A DNA stretch of 9,488 nt from Treponema sp. (GCA_031264395.1 JAISEB010000099.1:1-9488); one strand, 5' to 3'. Positions 1-7,081 are shown, counted from the stretch's first letter. Translations and numbers: made by a program. Notes: a model not told the origin generated them from the sequence alone.

Positions 1-1203
1 GACGGCGTTTTGCGTTTTGCTCCGTGCTGGGTTGCGCGCAATTTTATGCAGCCCGGCCGCAGGCTTAAACTTGATCCCCGCGATTACTACGCGTACGGAG
101 GCGCCAAGGGCGGCATTGACGAGCGCTGGTTTGCTTCCACTACCCCGGCCGATAACGCGGAATTTACCATTGAAAACGAAGGTTTGAGTTTTGTTGTGGT
201 ACACACATCAGGCGGCGTGGAAAAAATTCTTTTCAGGGAAATTATTGACAGCATGGGGAACGAAATCATCGGCGAACGGATGATGAACAAATACGGCCGC
301 TGGATGATGTTCTCCAAATTTTTTGACAACATGGGCCCCATTGCCCATCACGTTCATTTAAAGGATGAACATGCCGCCAAGGTCAACATGCTCGGCAAGC
401 CCGAAGGCTATTATTTCCCGCCCCAGCAGAACAATGTGTATAACAATTTTCCCCATACCTACTTCGGTCTTAATACGGGGGTTACAAAGGATGACGTTGT
501 CCGGTGCCTGCGGGAATGGGCGGACAGGGGAGACAATAACATTCTGGATCTGGCCCGGGCGTACCGGCTTGAAATAGGTACCGGCTGGGACGTGCCTCCC
601 GGCGTGCTGCATGCGCCGGGCTCCCTTCTTACTTATGAGCCGCAGCGGGCCAGCGACGTGTCGATCTTCTTTCAGTCACAGGTAGAAGGCCGCTACAACA
701 GCCGGGACACTCTGGTAAAGGACGTTCCCAAAGACAGACATTACGACTATGAATACCTTTTCAGCATACTGGACTGGGATCTCAACGTCGATCCGAATTT
801 CAAGGAGAACCGCTTCCTCAGGCCCGTACCGGCAGGGGATGAGAAGACAATGGCCGAAAAGGGCTTCAGCGAAAAATGGGTGGTGTACGGCTGCGGGGAT
901 TTTTGCGCCAAGGAGCTGACGGTTTTTCCGGGGAGGAGCGTTGTCGTTACCGATGCCCAGGCCTACGGCCTTATCATGATGCAGGGCCACGGAACCCTGA
1001 ACAAGGTTAACATTGAAACCCCCGTCATGATACGGTTCGGGGATCTTACCTCGGATGAGGTGTTTGTTACCGAAGAGGCGGCAAAGAAGGGTGTGACGAT
1101 TATCAACGGCAGTGATTGCGATAATATCGTCATGCTTAAGCATTTTGGCCCGGAGAACCCGGACGCGGCTCATCTTGTAAAGGAGAATCATCATCATGAG
1201 TAA
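1..1203 (+). CDS. PMI-like bicupin protein, 5' end missing
   Basis: The reading frame is open from base 1, so the start lies left of the window. The visible part is 400 residues. The protein is a two-domain cupin resembling class I mannose-6-phosphate isomerases (zinc aldose-ketose isomerases). Numbering from the first codon, cupin 1 carries HHVH (116-119), then GKPEGYY with Glu135, then PPGVLHAPG with His204; the His/Glu/His set matches the PMI metal site. The stretch from about 290 (VVYGCGDFCAKELTVFPG) to 395 reads as a second, metal-poor cupin half. The family is a common but poorly characterised sugar-operon cupin, so an isomerase or sugar-binding role is inference. It is cytoplasmic as far as seen. 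Its stop overlaps the next start by 8 nt, so translation is probably coupled. The family recognition is from memory, not a search. Confidence 0.82.
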   Translation, partial: DGVLRFAPCWVARNFMQPGRRLKLDPRDYYAYGGAKGGIDERWFASTTPADNAEFTIENEGLSFVVVHTSGGVEKILFREIIDSMGNEIIGERMMNKYGRWMMFSKFFDNMGPIAHHVHLKDEHAAKVNMLGKPEGYYFPPQQNNVYNNFPHTYFGLNTGVTKDDVVRCLREWADRGDNNILDLARAYRLEIGTGWDVPPGVLHAPGSLLTYEPQRASDVSIFFQSQVEGRYNSRDTLVKDVPKDRHYDYEYLFSILDWDLNVDPNFKENRFLRPVPAGDEKTMAEKGFSEKWVVYGCGDFCAKELTVFPGRSVVVTDAQAYGLIMMQGHGTLNKVNIETPVMIRFGDLTSDEVFVTEEAAKKGVTIINGSDCDNIVMLKHFGPENPDAAHLVKENHHHE

Positions 1204-3250
1204 CCCCGGCTGGCATAAAAAAAACTACCGCAGGAATCTTGTGGATATGCATATTAACGCGTGGGCTCCGGAATTTATGACCAAATTCGATCCCAAAGCA
1301 TACGTGGACTGCATGATGTCCGCCAACGTAAGCTGCTGCATGGTCTACGCCAATTCCCACGCGGGGTATGCTTACTGGCCCGCCCCGGACGGCAACCAGC
1401 ATCCGGGCATTGCCGGACGGGATGTCTTTGGTGAAATAACGGAACTCTGCCATAAAAACAACATTGACGTTATCGCCTATTACACGCTTGTCTACGACAA
1501 CTGGGCTTACAGCCGGGACCCCGCATGGCGGGTTGTCAGGGCCGACGGAATTTCGGACGGGGAATGCGGGGATCGTACCGGACGCTACGGCCATGCCTGT
1601 CCCAACTCGGAAGGCTACCGGGAATTCACCAAAAAACAGGTAACCGATCTTGTTACAAAATACGATTTTGAAAGCATCTTTTTCGATATGACTTTTTGGT
1701 CGCATGTCTGTTACTGCGACAACTGCAAGCGCCGTTATGAAAAGGAGACAGGCGGGATCATGCCCCGGATCATCAACTGGCAGGACCCCGTATGGAACGC
1801 GTTTCAGGCAAAGCGGGAAGAATGGCTTAACGAATTTGCCTTTTACTGCACGAATCTGGTCAAATCCGCCAAACCCGGCGTTACGGTGAACCATCAATAT
1901 TCGCTTATTACCCAAAACTGGGTACGGGGTGTTACCGAAGATCACACCGATCCCTGCGACTATGTAGGCGGCGATTTTTACGCCGGTCCCACCGAGCAGG
2001 GGCTTGTCTGCAAGCTCTTTAATTCACTTGCCGGAAGTTTTGAATTTCATACTTCCCGCTGCCTTGACCTCCGGGATCACACAACCTCCAAAACGGCGGA
2101 GCACCTCAAACTTCAGTCCTGCATTGCCCTGGCCCATAACGGCGCTTTCCTTTTTATAGACGCCGTTGATCCCGAAGGAACCATGGACCCGGATTTCTAT
2201 AGGCAGATGGGGGTCATCCTGAATGAATTCAGGGAATATGAACCATATCTGGGGGGAACGATTGTCGCCGACGCCGCCATTCTCTTTGACATGTGGTCCA
2301 AATTTGATCCGCGCGATTCCGGGAAGAGTGTCCTTGATCCCACGGCCGCCGCCAGAATGCCGCATCTTGACGCGGTGGTAAGCGCGGCGCGGGCCCTTAA
2401 GGAGAAGCACATTCCCTATACGGTTATAGGCCGGCGGAATCTGAAAAACGCCGCCGGCAGGTACCGGCTTATTGTGCTGCCCGACATTCTCCGCCTTTCC
2501 GATGAAGCGGCCGGGGACATCAGGGCCTTTGTAGAGTCCGGCGGCCGGGTTTACGCCTCGGGCCGTACCGGGCTTTCCAATCTTGCCGATGTTTTCGGCA
2601 TAGAGCCGCTGGGTGAAACGGAACAGCAGTTCACCTACATGGCGCCCGCCGGCGAAGGCCGGCGTTACTTTGCCGGCTCCAGTTCCCGGTATCCCCTGGC
2701 TATCCACGGCGCGCAGCAGATTGTAAAGGCCATGCCCGGCGCCCGTGTGCTGGCCTTCCTTGTCCTTCCCTGGACTAAAAGCACCTCTTCCGCGCATTTT
2801 GCTTCGATACATTCGGACCCGCCGGGACCCGTGACGGATAATCCCGCCATGATCTGCAACAGTTTCGGCAAGGGAAAGGTCATTTGGGCGGCGGGGCCCA
2901 TTGAAGCTCACAACCAGGGCGCTCAGGACCGGGTGTTTACCGCCTGCGCCGATGATCTTCTGGATCACGCCTGTTCGGTGGTTTTTGAGGCGCCGCCCTC
3001 GGTTGAGGCGGTCTGTTTTGCCCAGGAAGACGGGATCATCGTCAGCGTGCTTACCACCCAGACGACCCTGCCGCCTGTGACGGCTCACGGCCTTCGCATG
3101 ACAGTTGATCTCAAGGGAAGATCGTGCGAAAAGATTGTGCTGCTTCCAAAGCAGACCGGAATCCGGTATACTGAATCGGACGGCAGGGTGTGTTTTGATC
3201 TGCCTCCGCTGGAACTGTTTCATATGTTTAAAGTTTGTTTCAGGAAATAA
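1196..3250 (+). CDS. Cytoplasmic glycoside-hydrolase-like protein (GHL6 / beta-galactosidase trimerisation type)
   Basis: This 684-residue protein has no signal peptide. Residues about 15-340 look like a TIM barrel of the hypothetical glycosyl hydrolase 6 / alpha-amylase-superfamily kind: DMHINAW near 17, an FFDMTFW strand end with Asp164 as candidate nucleophile, and a CYCDNCKRRY cluster (Cys172, 174, 177) typical of these proteins. Residues about 350-560 resemble the class I glutamine-amidotransferase-like trimerisation domain of GH42-type enzymes (IPYTVIGRR, then RLIVLPDILRLSDEA, then FVESGGRVYASG). The rest is a beta-rich C-terminal domain. It probably cleaves or binds a glycoside inside the cell; substrate and activity are unknown. 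The start is supported by AAAGGAG at 1179-1185, ten bases upstream. It overlaps the cupin gene by 8 nt and lies 1 nt from the next gene. The family call is good, the function is not. Confidence 0.85.
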   Translation: MSNPGWHKKNYRRNLVDMHINAWAPEFMTKFDPKAYVDCMMSANVSCCMVYANSHAGYAYWPAPDGNQHPGIAGRDVFGEITELCHKNNIDVIAYYTLVYDNWAYSRDPAWRVVRADGISDGECGDRTGRYGHACPNSEGYREFTKKQVTDLVTKYDFESIFFDMTFWSHVCYCDNCKRRYEKETGGIMPRIINWQDPVWNAFQAKREEWLNEFAFYCTNLVKSAKPGVTVNHQYSLITQNWVRGVTEDHTDPCDYVGGDFYAGPTEQGLVCKLFNSLAGSFEFHTSRCLDLRDHTTSKTAEHLKLQSCIALAHNGAFLFIDAVDPEGTMDPDFYRQMGVILNEFREYEPYLGGTIVADAAILFDMWSKFDPRDSGKSVLDPTAAARMPHLDAVVSAARALKEKHIPYTVIGRRNLKNAAGRYRLIVLPDILRLSDEAAGDIRAFVESGGRVYASGRTGLSNLADVFGIEPLGETEQQFTYMAPAGEGRRYFAGSSSRYPLAIHGAQQIVKAMPGARVLAFLVLPWTKSTSSAHFASIHSDPPGPVTDNPAMICNSFGKGKVIWAAGPIEAHNQGAQDRVFTACADDLLDHACSVVFEAPPSVEAVCFAQEDGIIVSVLTTQTTLPPVTAHGLRMTVDLKGRSCEKIVLLPKQTGIRYTESDGRVCFDLPPLELFHMFKVCFRK

Positions 3251-3251
3251 T

Positions 3252-4148
3252 ATGGGCTACCGTTTGGGCATTAATCTGGGTTTCGCGGTTAACAAGTACA
3301 CGGAGCCCGAGGTCTGGTCCCGCATAGTCAGGGAAGATCTGGGGCTTTGTTATGTGCAGGTTGTGGCCGATCTTCTTAACCCCTTCTGGCCGCGGGAATA
3401 TATTGACGATCAGCTGCGGCGCATCAGGTCCGCCGTTAAAGAGTACGGCATCACCGTGGAAAGTATTTTCACGGGCGCCTTTACCAGGGTGAACCATCTA
3501 ATGAATCCCGATGAAGCGGCGCGGAAATTCTGGCTTGACTGGTTTAAGCGTTTTCTGGATATGGGCCGTTCCCTTGAGGCAAAAAACGCCGGTTCCCATT
3601 TCGGGATCATGACCTTCGATACGTACAATGATCCCCAGAAGAGAAAATTCATTCTGGATGAGGCGGTGAAGGGCTGGCAGGAACTCAGTTTCTACGCGGA
3701 GGATCTGGGTTATGATTGCCTTATCTTTGAGCCCATGAGCGTCCCCAGGGAAATGGCGAATACCGTTGAGGAAACGCGGGAGCTTCTTGATGCGGTTAAC
3801 GCCCGGTGCGGCGTGCCGCTTAAGGTGTGCCTTGATGTTGGACATGCCCCCCATCCTTCACAGCGCGATCCTTATCCCTGGATAGAAGCGCTGGCGGCCC
3901 GGTCGCCGGTTATTCATCTGCAACAGACCGTGCTGCACAAGTCGAATCACGCGCCCTTTACCGCCGGGACAAACAGGACCGGCATCATCACGCGGGAAAA
4001 GGTAATGGACGCGGTGAAGAAGTCAGGCTGTACCGACGCGCTTTTTGCCTTTGAAATCAGCCACCGGGAACATTGGGATACGGATTCCTGTATCATAGAA
4101 GATCTAAAGGAAAGCGCCGCGTATTTCCGCCCGGTGATTCCCGAATAG
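3252..4148 (+). CDS. Sugar (phosphate) isomerase/epimerase, AP-endonuclease-2-type TIM barrel
   Basis: A 298-residue TIM-barrel protein of the xylose-isomerase-like / AP endonuclease 2 family, whose members move a carbonyl or invert a hydroxyl on sugars and sugar phosphates with a divalent metal. Candidate metal ligands fall at the expected strand ends: Glu160 (LIFEP), Asp195 (CLDVGH), His222 (VIHLQQT) and Glu268 (AFEIS). The N terminus YRLGINLGFAV and the SPVIHLQQT...GII block recall the EryH-like D-erythrulose/tetrulose-phosphate 3-epimerase group, but this is recognition from memory. The ATG was chosen because AGGA at 3242-3245 sits six bases upstream; an in-frame upstream extension to 3105 would overlap the previous gene by about 145 nt. 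It starts one base after the previous stop, so it belongs to the cassette. The exact substrate is unknown. Confidence 0.88.
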   Translation: MGYRLGINLGFAVNKYTEPEVWSRIVREDLGLCYVQVVADLLNPFWPREYIDDQLRRIRSAVKEYGITVESIFTGAFTRVNHLMNPDEAARKFWLDWFKRFLDMGRSLEAKNAGSHFGIMTFDTYNDPQKRKFILDEAVKGWQELSFYAEDLGYDCLIFEPMSVPREMANTVEETRELLDAVNARCGVPLKVCLDVGHAPHPSQRDPYPWIEALAARSPVIHLQQTVLHKSNHAPFTAGTNRTGIITREKVMDAVKKSGCTDALFAFEISHREHWDTDSCIIEDLKESAAYFRPVIPE

Positions 4149-4157
4149 GCGGCCGCC

Positions 4158-4162
4158 GGTGA
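4158..4162 (+). promoter_or_regulatory. RBS that favours ATG 4171 for the GatD-like gene
   Basis: GGTGA lies eight bases before ATG 4171. It overlaps the alternative GTG codon at 4159, which has only a GC-rich, poor SD upstream. This is why the shorter start was chosen. Confidence 0.5.
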
Positions 4163-4170
4163 AAAAACAT

Positions 4171-5217
4171 ATGATGGCCTGTAACCTCCACGGCCTGGGC
4201 GATCTTCGTTATGAGGAAGTTCCGGTTCCCGGCATCAAAGACGATGAAGTGCTGCTGGAGGTAGAGGCCGCCGGCATCTGCGGGTCCGATATTCCCCGCG
4301 TGTTTGAAAAGGGGACTTATCATTTTCCTACCATTCCGGGGCATGAATTTGCCGGAGTAGTCGTTGCCGTTAACCGGGGCGATGAGGGGCTTATGGGAAA
4401 AAGGGCCGCCGTCTTTCCCCTTATTCCCTGCGGAAAATGCGAGGCGTGCCAAACCGGGGAGTACCCCCAATGCGCCGATTACGACTATTACGGCTCCCGC
4501 CGCGACGGGGGTTTTGCGGAGTTTGTCGCGGTAAAGAAGTGGAACCTTGTCTTTGTTCCCGGTTCAATTCCCCTTGAACACGCCGCCATGTGTGAACCCT
4601 GCGCTGTGGCCATTCACGCCCTTTCCCGGACGGGAATTTCGCTGGGAGATACGGTGGCAATATTCGGCGCGGGCGCCATTGGTCTTTTGGCGGCGCAGAT
4701 TGCCCGCGGCTGGGGCGCCGGAAAGGTGATCCTTGCCGATGTGGACGCGAAGAAACTTGCCTTTGCCCGGGAACTCGGTTTTACCTGTACGGTGAATACC
4801 CTGGAGGATGATCCTGCCGAATATATACGGAGCGTGAGCGGCGGACGGGGGGCGGACATTGCCCTTGAAGCCGCCGGAGTTTCCCCTGCGGTCGAAGGCT
4901 GCCTTAAATCTGTCAAGACTTCCGGCAGCGTTGTGCTCATGGGGAACCCGGCCAAAGACATGCATATTTCCCAAAAAGCCTATTGGGAAATCTTGAGAAA
5001 ACAGCTCTTGTTGAAAGGGACCTGGAATTCCAGCTATAATGACGCCCATAATGATTGGCGGCTTGCCCTGGAGTGTATGGAGCGGGGGATATTCGATCTT
5101 TCAAAGATGATAAGCCGCCGGTTCAGTTTTGCCGAATGCGGCAAAGCTTTTGAACTGGCCCGCTTGCGGGAAGAATTTTATGTCAAAATAATGTTTGAGA
5201 AAGGAGGCGGAACATGA
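4171..5217 (+). CDS. Zinc-dependent polyol dehydrogenase, galactitol-1-phosphate 5-dehydrogenase (GatD)-like
   Basis: A 348-residue zinc medium-chain dehydrogenase (MDR), the usual family length. Catalytic zinc ligands are Cys37 (ICGSD), His58/Glu59 (GHEF) and Glu142 (CEPC). The structural zinc has four cysteines at 87, 90, 93 and 101. The Rossmann motif is GAGAIG at 166-171, and Asp190 ends the second strand (VILADVD), which favours NAD. Several blocks closely match E. coli GatD as I remember it: CGSD.PR.F..G, YD..GSRRDGGFAE and LRK.L...G.W. It probably oxidises a hexitol phosphate or related polyol to a ketose, or runs in reverse. The start could be GTG at 4159, but ATG 4171 is preferred because GGTGA at 4158-4162 is well spaced and the N terminus then aligns with the standard MDR start. 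Its stop overlaps the next start (ATGA). Confidence 0.9.
   Translation: MMACNLHGLGDLRYEEVPVPGIKDDEVLLEVEAAGICGSDIPRVFEKGTYHFPTIPGHEFAGVVVAVNRGDEGLMGKRAAVFPLIPCGKCEACQTGEYPQCADYDYYGSRRDGGFAEFVAVKKWNLVFVPGSIPLEHAAMCEPCAVAIHALSRTGISLGDTVAIFGAGAIGLLAAQIARGWGAGKVILADVDAKKLAFARELGFTCTVNTLEDDPAEYIRSVSGGRGADIALEAAGVSPAVEGCLKSVKTSGSVVLMGNPAKDMHISQKAYWEILRKQLLLKGTWNSSYNDAHNDWRLALECMERGIFDLSKMISRRFSFAECGKAFELARLREEFYVKIMFEKGGGT
5201..5207 (+). promoter_or_regulatory. Strong ribosome binding site of the second MDR gene
   Basis: AAGGAGG six bases before ATG 5214 is close to a perfect anti-SD match. It lies inside the end of the upstream gene and, with the ATGA overlap, suggests both efficient new initiation and coupling. 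Confidence 0.8.
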
Positions 5218-6248
5218 AGGCGGCGGTGTACCTTGGAAAGGATCAGATGGAAGTGCGGGACGTTCCCGATCCTCAGGCAGATCCGGACAGTATTCTTGTA
5301 AAGGTAAAGTCCTGCGCCGTTTGCGGCTCCGATATACGGATCTTTCATCATGGCAACTCGCGGGTGCGCCCGCCCCAGATTCTGGGGCACGAAGCCGCGG
5401 GCGAGGTTGCGGCGGCGGGCGCCAATGTCAGGCGCTTCAAGACAGGCGACCGCGTTGCCATAGGCGCCGATGTTCCGTGCGGGGAATGTAGTTTTTGCGA
5501 GGCGGGGATAGGCAACAACTGCCAAATCAACTACGCCATGGGGTATCAGTTTGCGGGCAGTTTTGCCGAATATGTATTGCTTAACAGGACTGTGGTCAAT
5601 TACGGTCCTGTTCATCTGATACCGGCAAACCTTGATTTTGACGAAGCCGCCCTGGCCGAGCCCCTCGCCTGTGTACTTAACGCGGTGGAGCTGACCGGCA
5701 TAAAACTGGGGGATACGGTAGTTATCATAGGGGCCGGCCCCATAGGCTGCATGATCATCCCCATTGCCTATATGTCCGGGGCGGCAAAGGTGATTGTGGT
5801 GCAGCGTTCACGGCCCCGTATGGAGGCGGCGCGGCGCTTCAATGCCGGCGCGTACATCTGTTCTTCGGAAGAGGACCCGGTAAGCCGTGTTCTGGAAGAA
5901 ACGGGCGGCCTTGGTGCGGATGTTATTTTTACCGCCAATCCTTCGCCTGAGTCCCATGCCCAGGCCCTGTACATGGCCAAAAACCGGGGCAGGATCAACC
6001 TGTTCGGCGGGCTCCCCGCGGGCAGTTCCGTAACCCTGGACACCAACATTATCCATTATAAGGAATTGTGCGTCACGGGGGCCCACGGTTCCCTGCCCCG
6101 GCATCACCGGCAGGCGCTGGACCTGATCTCCGCCGGGAGGCCGGACATCAAGCCTTACATATCGCACCGCTTTCCCCTGGAAAAAATACACGAGGCATTT
6201 ACCGCCGCCGAAGGCCACTTGGGAATGCGGGTCGTGGTAAAGCCCTGA
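5214..6248 (+). CDS. Zinc-dependent alcohol/polyol dehydrogenase (MDR family), possibly NADP-linked
   Basis: A 344-residue zinc MDR related to sorbitol and threonine dehydrogenases. Catalytic zinc residues are Cys37 (VCGSD), His59/Glu60 (GHEA) and Glu149 (AEP). The structural zinc loop is CGECSFCEAGIGNNC with cysteines at 89, 92, 95 and 103. The dinucleotide motif is GAGPIG at 173-178. After the second Rossmann strand it reads VVQRSRPR, with Gln197, Arg198, Ser199 and Arg200 where NAD enzymes carry an acidic residue, so NADP preference is likely by inference. The substrate is unknown; the setting suggests a ketose or polyol intermediate. The start is firm: a near-ideal AAGGAGG at 5201-5207 lies six bases upstream, and ATG overlaps the preceding TGA. 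It is clearly different in sequence from the dehydrogenase next to it, so this is not a recent tandem duplication. It is the last gene of the cassette. Confidence 0.9.
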   Translation: MKAAVYLGKDQMEVRDVPDPQADPDSILVKVKSCAVCGSDIRIFHHGNSRVRPPQILGHEAAGEVAAAGANVRRFKTGDRVAIGADVPCGECSFCEAGIGNNCQINYAMGYQFAGSFAEYVLLNRTVVNYGPVHLIPANLDFDEAALAEPLACVLNAVELTGIKLGDTVVIIGAGPIGCMIIPIAYMSGAAKVIVVQRSRPRMEAARRFNAGAYICSSEEDPVSRVLEETGGLGADVIFTANPSPESHAQALYMAKNRGRINLFGGLPAGSSVTLDTNIIHYKELCVTGAHGSLPRHHRQALDLISAGRPDIKPYISHRFPLEKIHEAFTAAEGHLGMRVVVKP

Positions 6249-6264
6249 CGGCCCTGTGAAAATT

Positions 6265-6303
6265 GCCGGGAAGCCCGGCCAGGTTTTTTCTGGAGCTTCC
6301 CGG
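6265..6303. terminator. Probable bidirectional rho-independent terminator between convergent genes
   Basis: A compact hairpin GCCGGG-aag-CCCGGC (6265-6279) is followed on the + strand by CAGG and six T (6284-6289). Read on the - strand, the same hairpin is followed directly by AATTTT (6264 down to 6259). A longer alternative stem pairs CCGGGAAGC (6266-6274) with GCTTCCCGG (6295-6303), with inner CCAG/CTGG pairs around the T run. The position between two converging stop codons fits a shared terminator. On the + strand the four-base gap before the T run is not ideal, so efficiency there is uncertain. Confidence 0.55.
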
Positions 6304-6335
6304 GAGACACGGCCAATCGCTGTGCCGGGGCTTCC

Positions 6336-7001
6336 CTACCGCACGTTCTCGTTAAACAGTTTGATATGATCCGCCAGATTGCCGGGTTTGAACAAGAGCG
6401 ATGATCCGGCTACAAAAATATTCGCGCCGGCGTTCCGCATCTTAAGGGCGTTTTCAAGGCTGACATTGCCGTCCACTTCTATTTCCACATGCGGAAAACC
6501 CCTCTCGTCCAGCATGGCCCGCAGCCGCCTGATCTTGTCAAGCGTTTGGGGAACAAGCCTCTGGCCCGCGTAGCCGGGATTTACCGTCATGATCAGCGCC
6601 GCGTCTATATCGGGAAGCACATCTTCCAGCATCGAAAGGGGGCTTGCGGGATTCAGCGCCGCCATGGGCTTTGCCCCAAGATCCCGTATCTTTGCCAGAA
6701 CCCGCTGCAAATGCCGGGTGCTTTCGGCGTGCACCGAAACATAGTCGCCGGGCCGGGGATCAAACCACGCTATTTTTTCCCCCGGTTCCTCAATCATGAG
6801 GTGTATATCCAGGGGAATATGGGCGGCTTCCCGTATCTGCCGTACTGTCCCGGTTCCCAGCATAAGATTGGGGACAAAGGAGCCGTCCATCACGTCAATA
6901 TGAAGCCAGGGAACGCCGCCGGCCCTGAAAACATCTATGGTTTCGCCCAGACGAAACAGATCCGCGCACATCATGGATGGGGAAAGTTTTGGAGGAAGCA
7001 T
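6336..7001 (-). CDS. rpe: Ribulose-phosphate 3-epimerase family protein (Rpe/AlsE-like)
   Basis: A 221-residue TIM-barrel epimerase, the normal length for the family, which inverts C3 of ketose phosphates (ribulose-5-P to xylulose-5-P in Rpe; allulose-6-P to fructose-6-P in AlsE). The catalytic set is complete: Ser8, His34 and Asp36 (LHIDVMDG), His67 (DIHLM) and Asp177 (IEVDGN). Phosphate-binding segments are NPGYAGQ (141-147) and AGSS (198-201). The N-terminal SPSMMCAD and the EIEVDGN strand look more like AlsE than standard Rpe (usually SILSAD), so the substrate may be a hexulose phosphate. The only plausible ATG is at 7001; an in-frame stop lies just upstream, and the nearest SD-like AAGGG is 14 bases away. 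It converges on the cassette and diverges from the GH77 gene. The gene symbol is provisional. Confidence 0.9.
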   Translation of the reverse strand: MLPPKLSPSMMCADLFRLGETIDVFRAGGVPWLHIDVMDGSFVPNLMLGTGTVRQIREAAHIPLDIHLMIEEPGEKIAWFDPRPGDYVSVHAESTRHLQRVLAKIRDLGAKPMAALNPASPLSMLEDVLPDIDAALIMTVNPGYAGQRLVPQTLDKIRRLRAMLDERGFPHVEIEVDGNVSLENALKMRNAGANIFVAGSSLLFKPGNLADHIKLFNENVR

Positions 7002-7007
7002 GGTATG

Positions 7008-7036
7008 ATTGTATGCCCTTATGAATAAAATTGAAA
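7008..7036 (-). promoter_or_regulatory. Weak candidate promoter of the epimerase gene
   Basis: On the - strand, TTTCAA (7036-7031), a 17-base spacer and TACAAT (7013-7008) form a weak sigma-70-like pair. The -10 ends only six bases before ATG 7001, so the transcript would be leaderless or nearly so. That agrees with the lack of a well-spaced SD. A TATTAT overlapping the opposite promoter (7072-7067) could instead give a longer leader. Confidence 0.25.
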
Positions 7037-7042
7037 GTATTT

Positions 7043-7071
7043 TTGTTTCCCGGTAAAATAAATGATATAAT
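7043..7071 (+). promoter_or_regulatory. Extended -10 sigma-70 promoter of the GH77 gene
   Basis: TTGTTT (7043-7048), a 17-base spacer and a perfect TATAAT (7066-7071) preceded by TGA (extended -10, TGnTATAAT). Transcription would start near 7078, leaving a leader of about 16 bases before ATG 7094. The A/T richness of the region stands out against the surrounding genes. Confidence 0.7.
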
Positions 7072-7081
7072 AAAAAAAGAC

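Noticed and set aside
10..12. TTG at 10 as the start of the cupin gene
   Set aside because: The frame is open to base 1, there is no room to see an RBS, and family members as I recall them have extra residues before this point; a truncated 5' end is more likely.
1189..1197. CATCATCAT near the end of the cupin gene as a His tag or microsatellite
   Set aside because: Three His codons only; more likely chance at the RBS/start overlap of the next gene than a functional repeat.
1136..1945. 269-codon open frame on the - strand across the cupin/hydrolase junction
   Set aside because: It is antisense to two well-supported genes and shows no family signature.
2024..3223. 399-codon open frame on the - strand opposite the hydrolase gene
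   Set aside because: It is a mirror of a GC-rich coding gene, has low-complexity Gly/Arg/His-rich content, and resembles no known domain.
3105..3251. In-frame extension of the isomerase gene upstream to 3105
   Set aside because: It would overlap the hydrolase gene by about 145 nt, and the added residues do not resemble the family; ATG 3252 has a proper SD.
4171..6248. Tandem duplication of one dehydrogenase gene
   Set aside because: The two proteins share only family-wide MDR motifs and differ in zinc loop, nucleotide loop and C terminus, so any duplication would be ancient.
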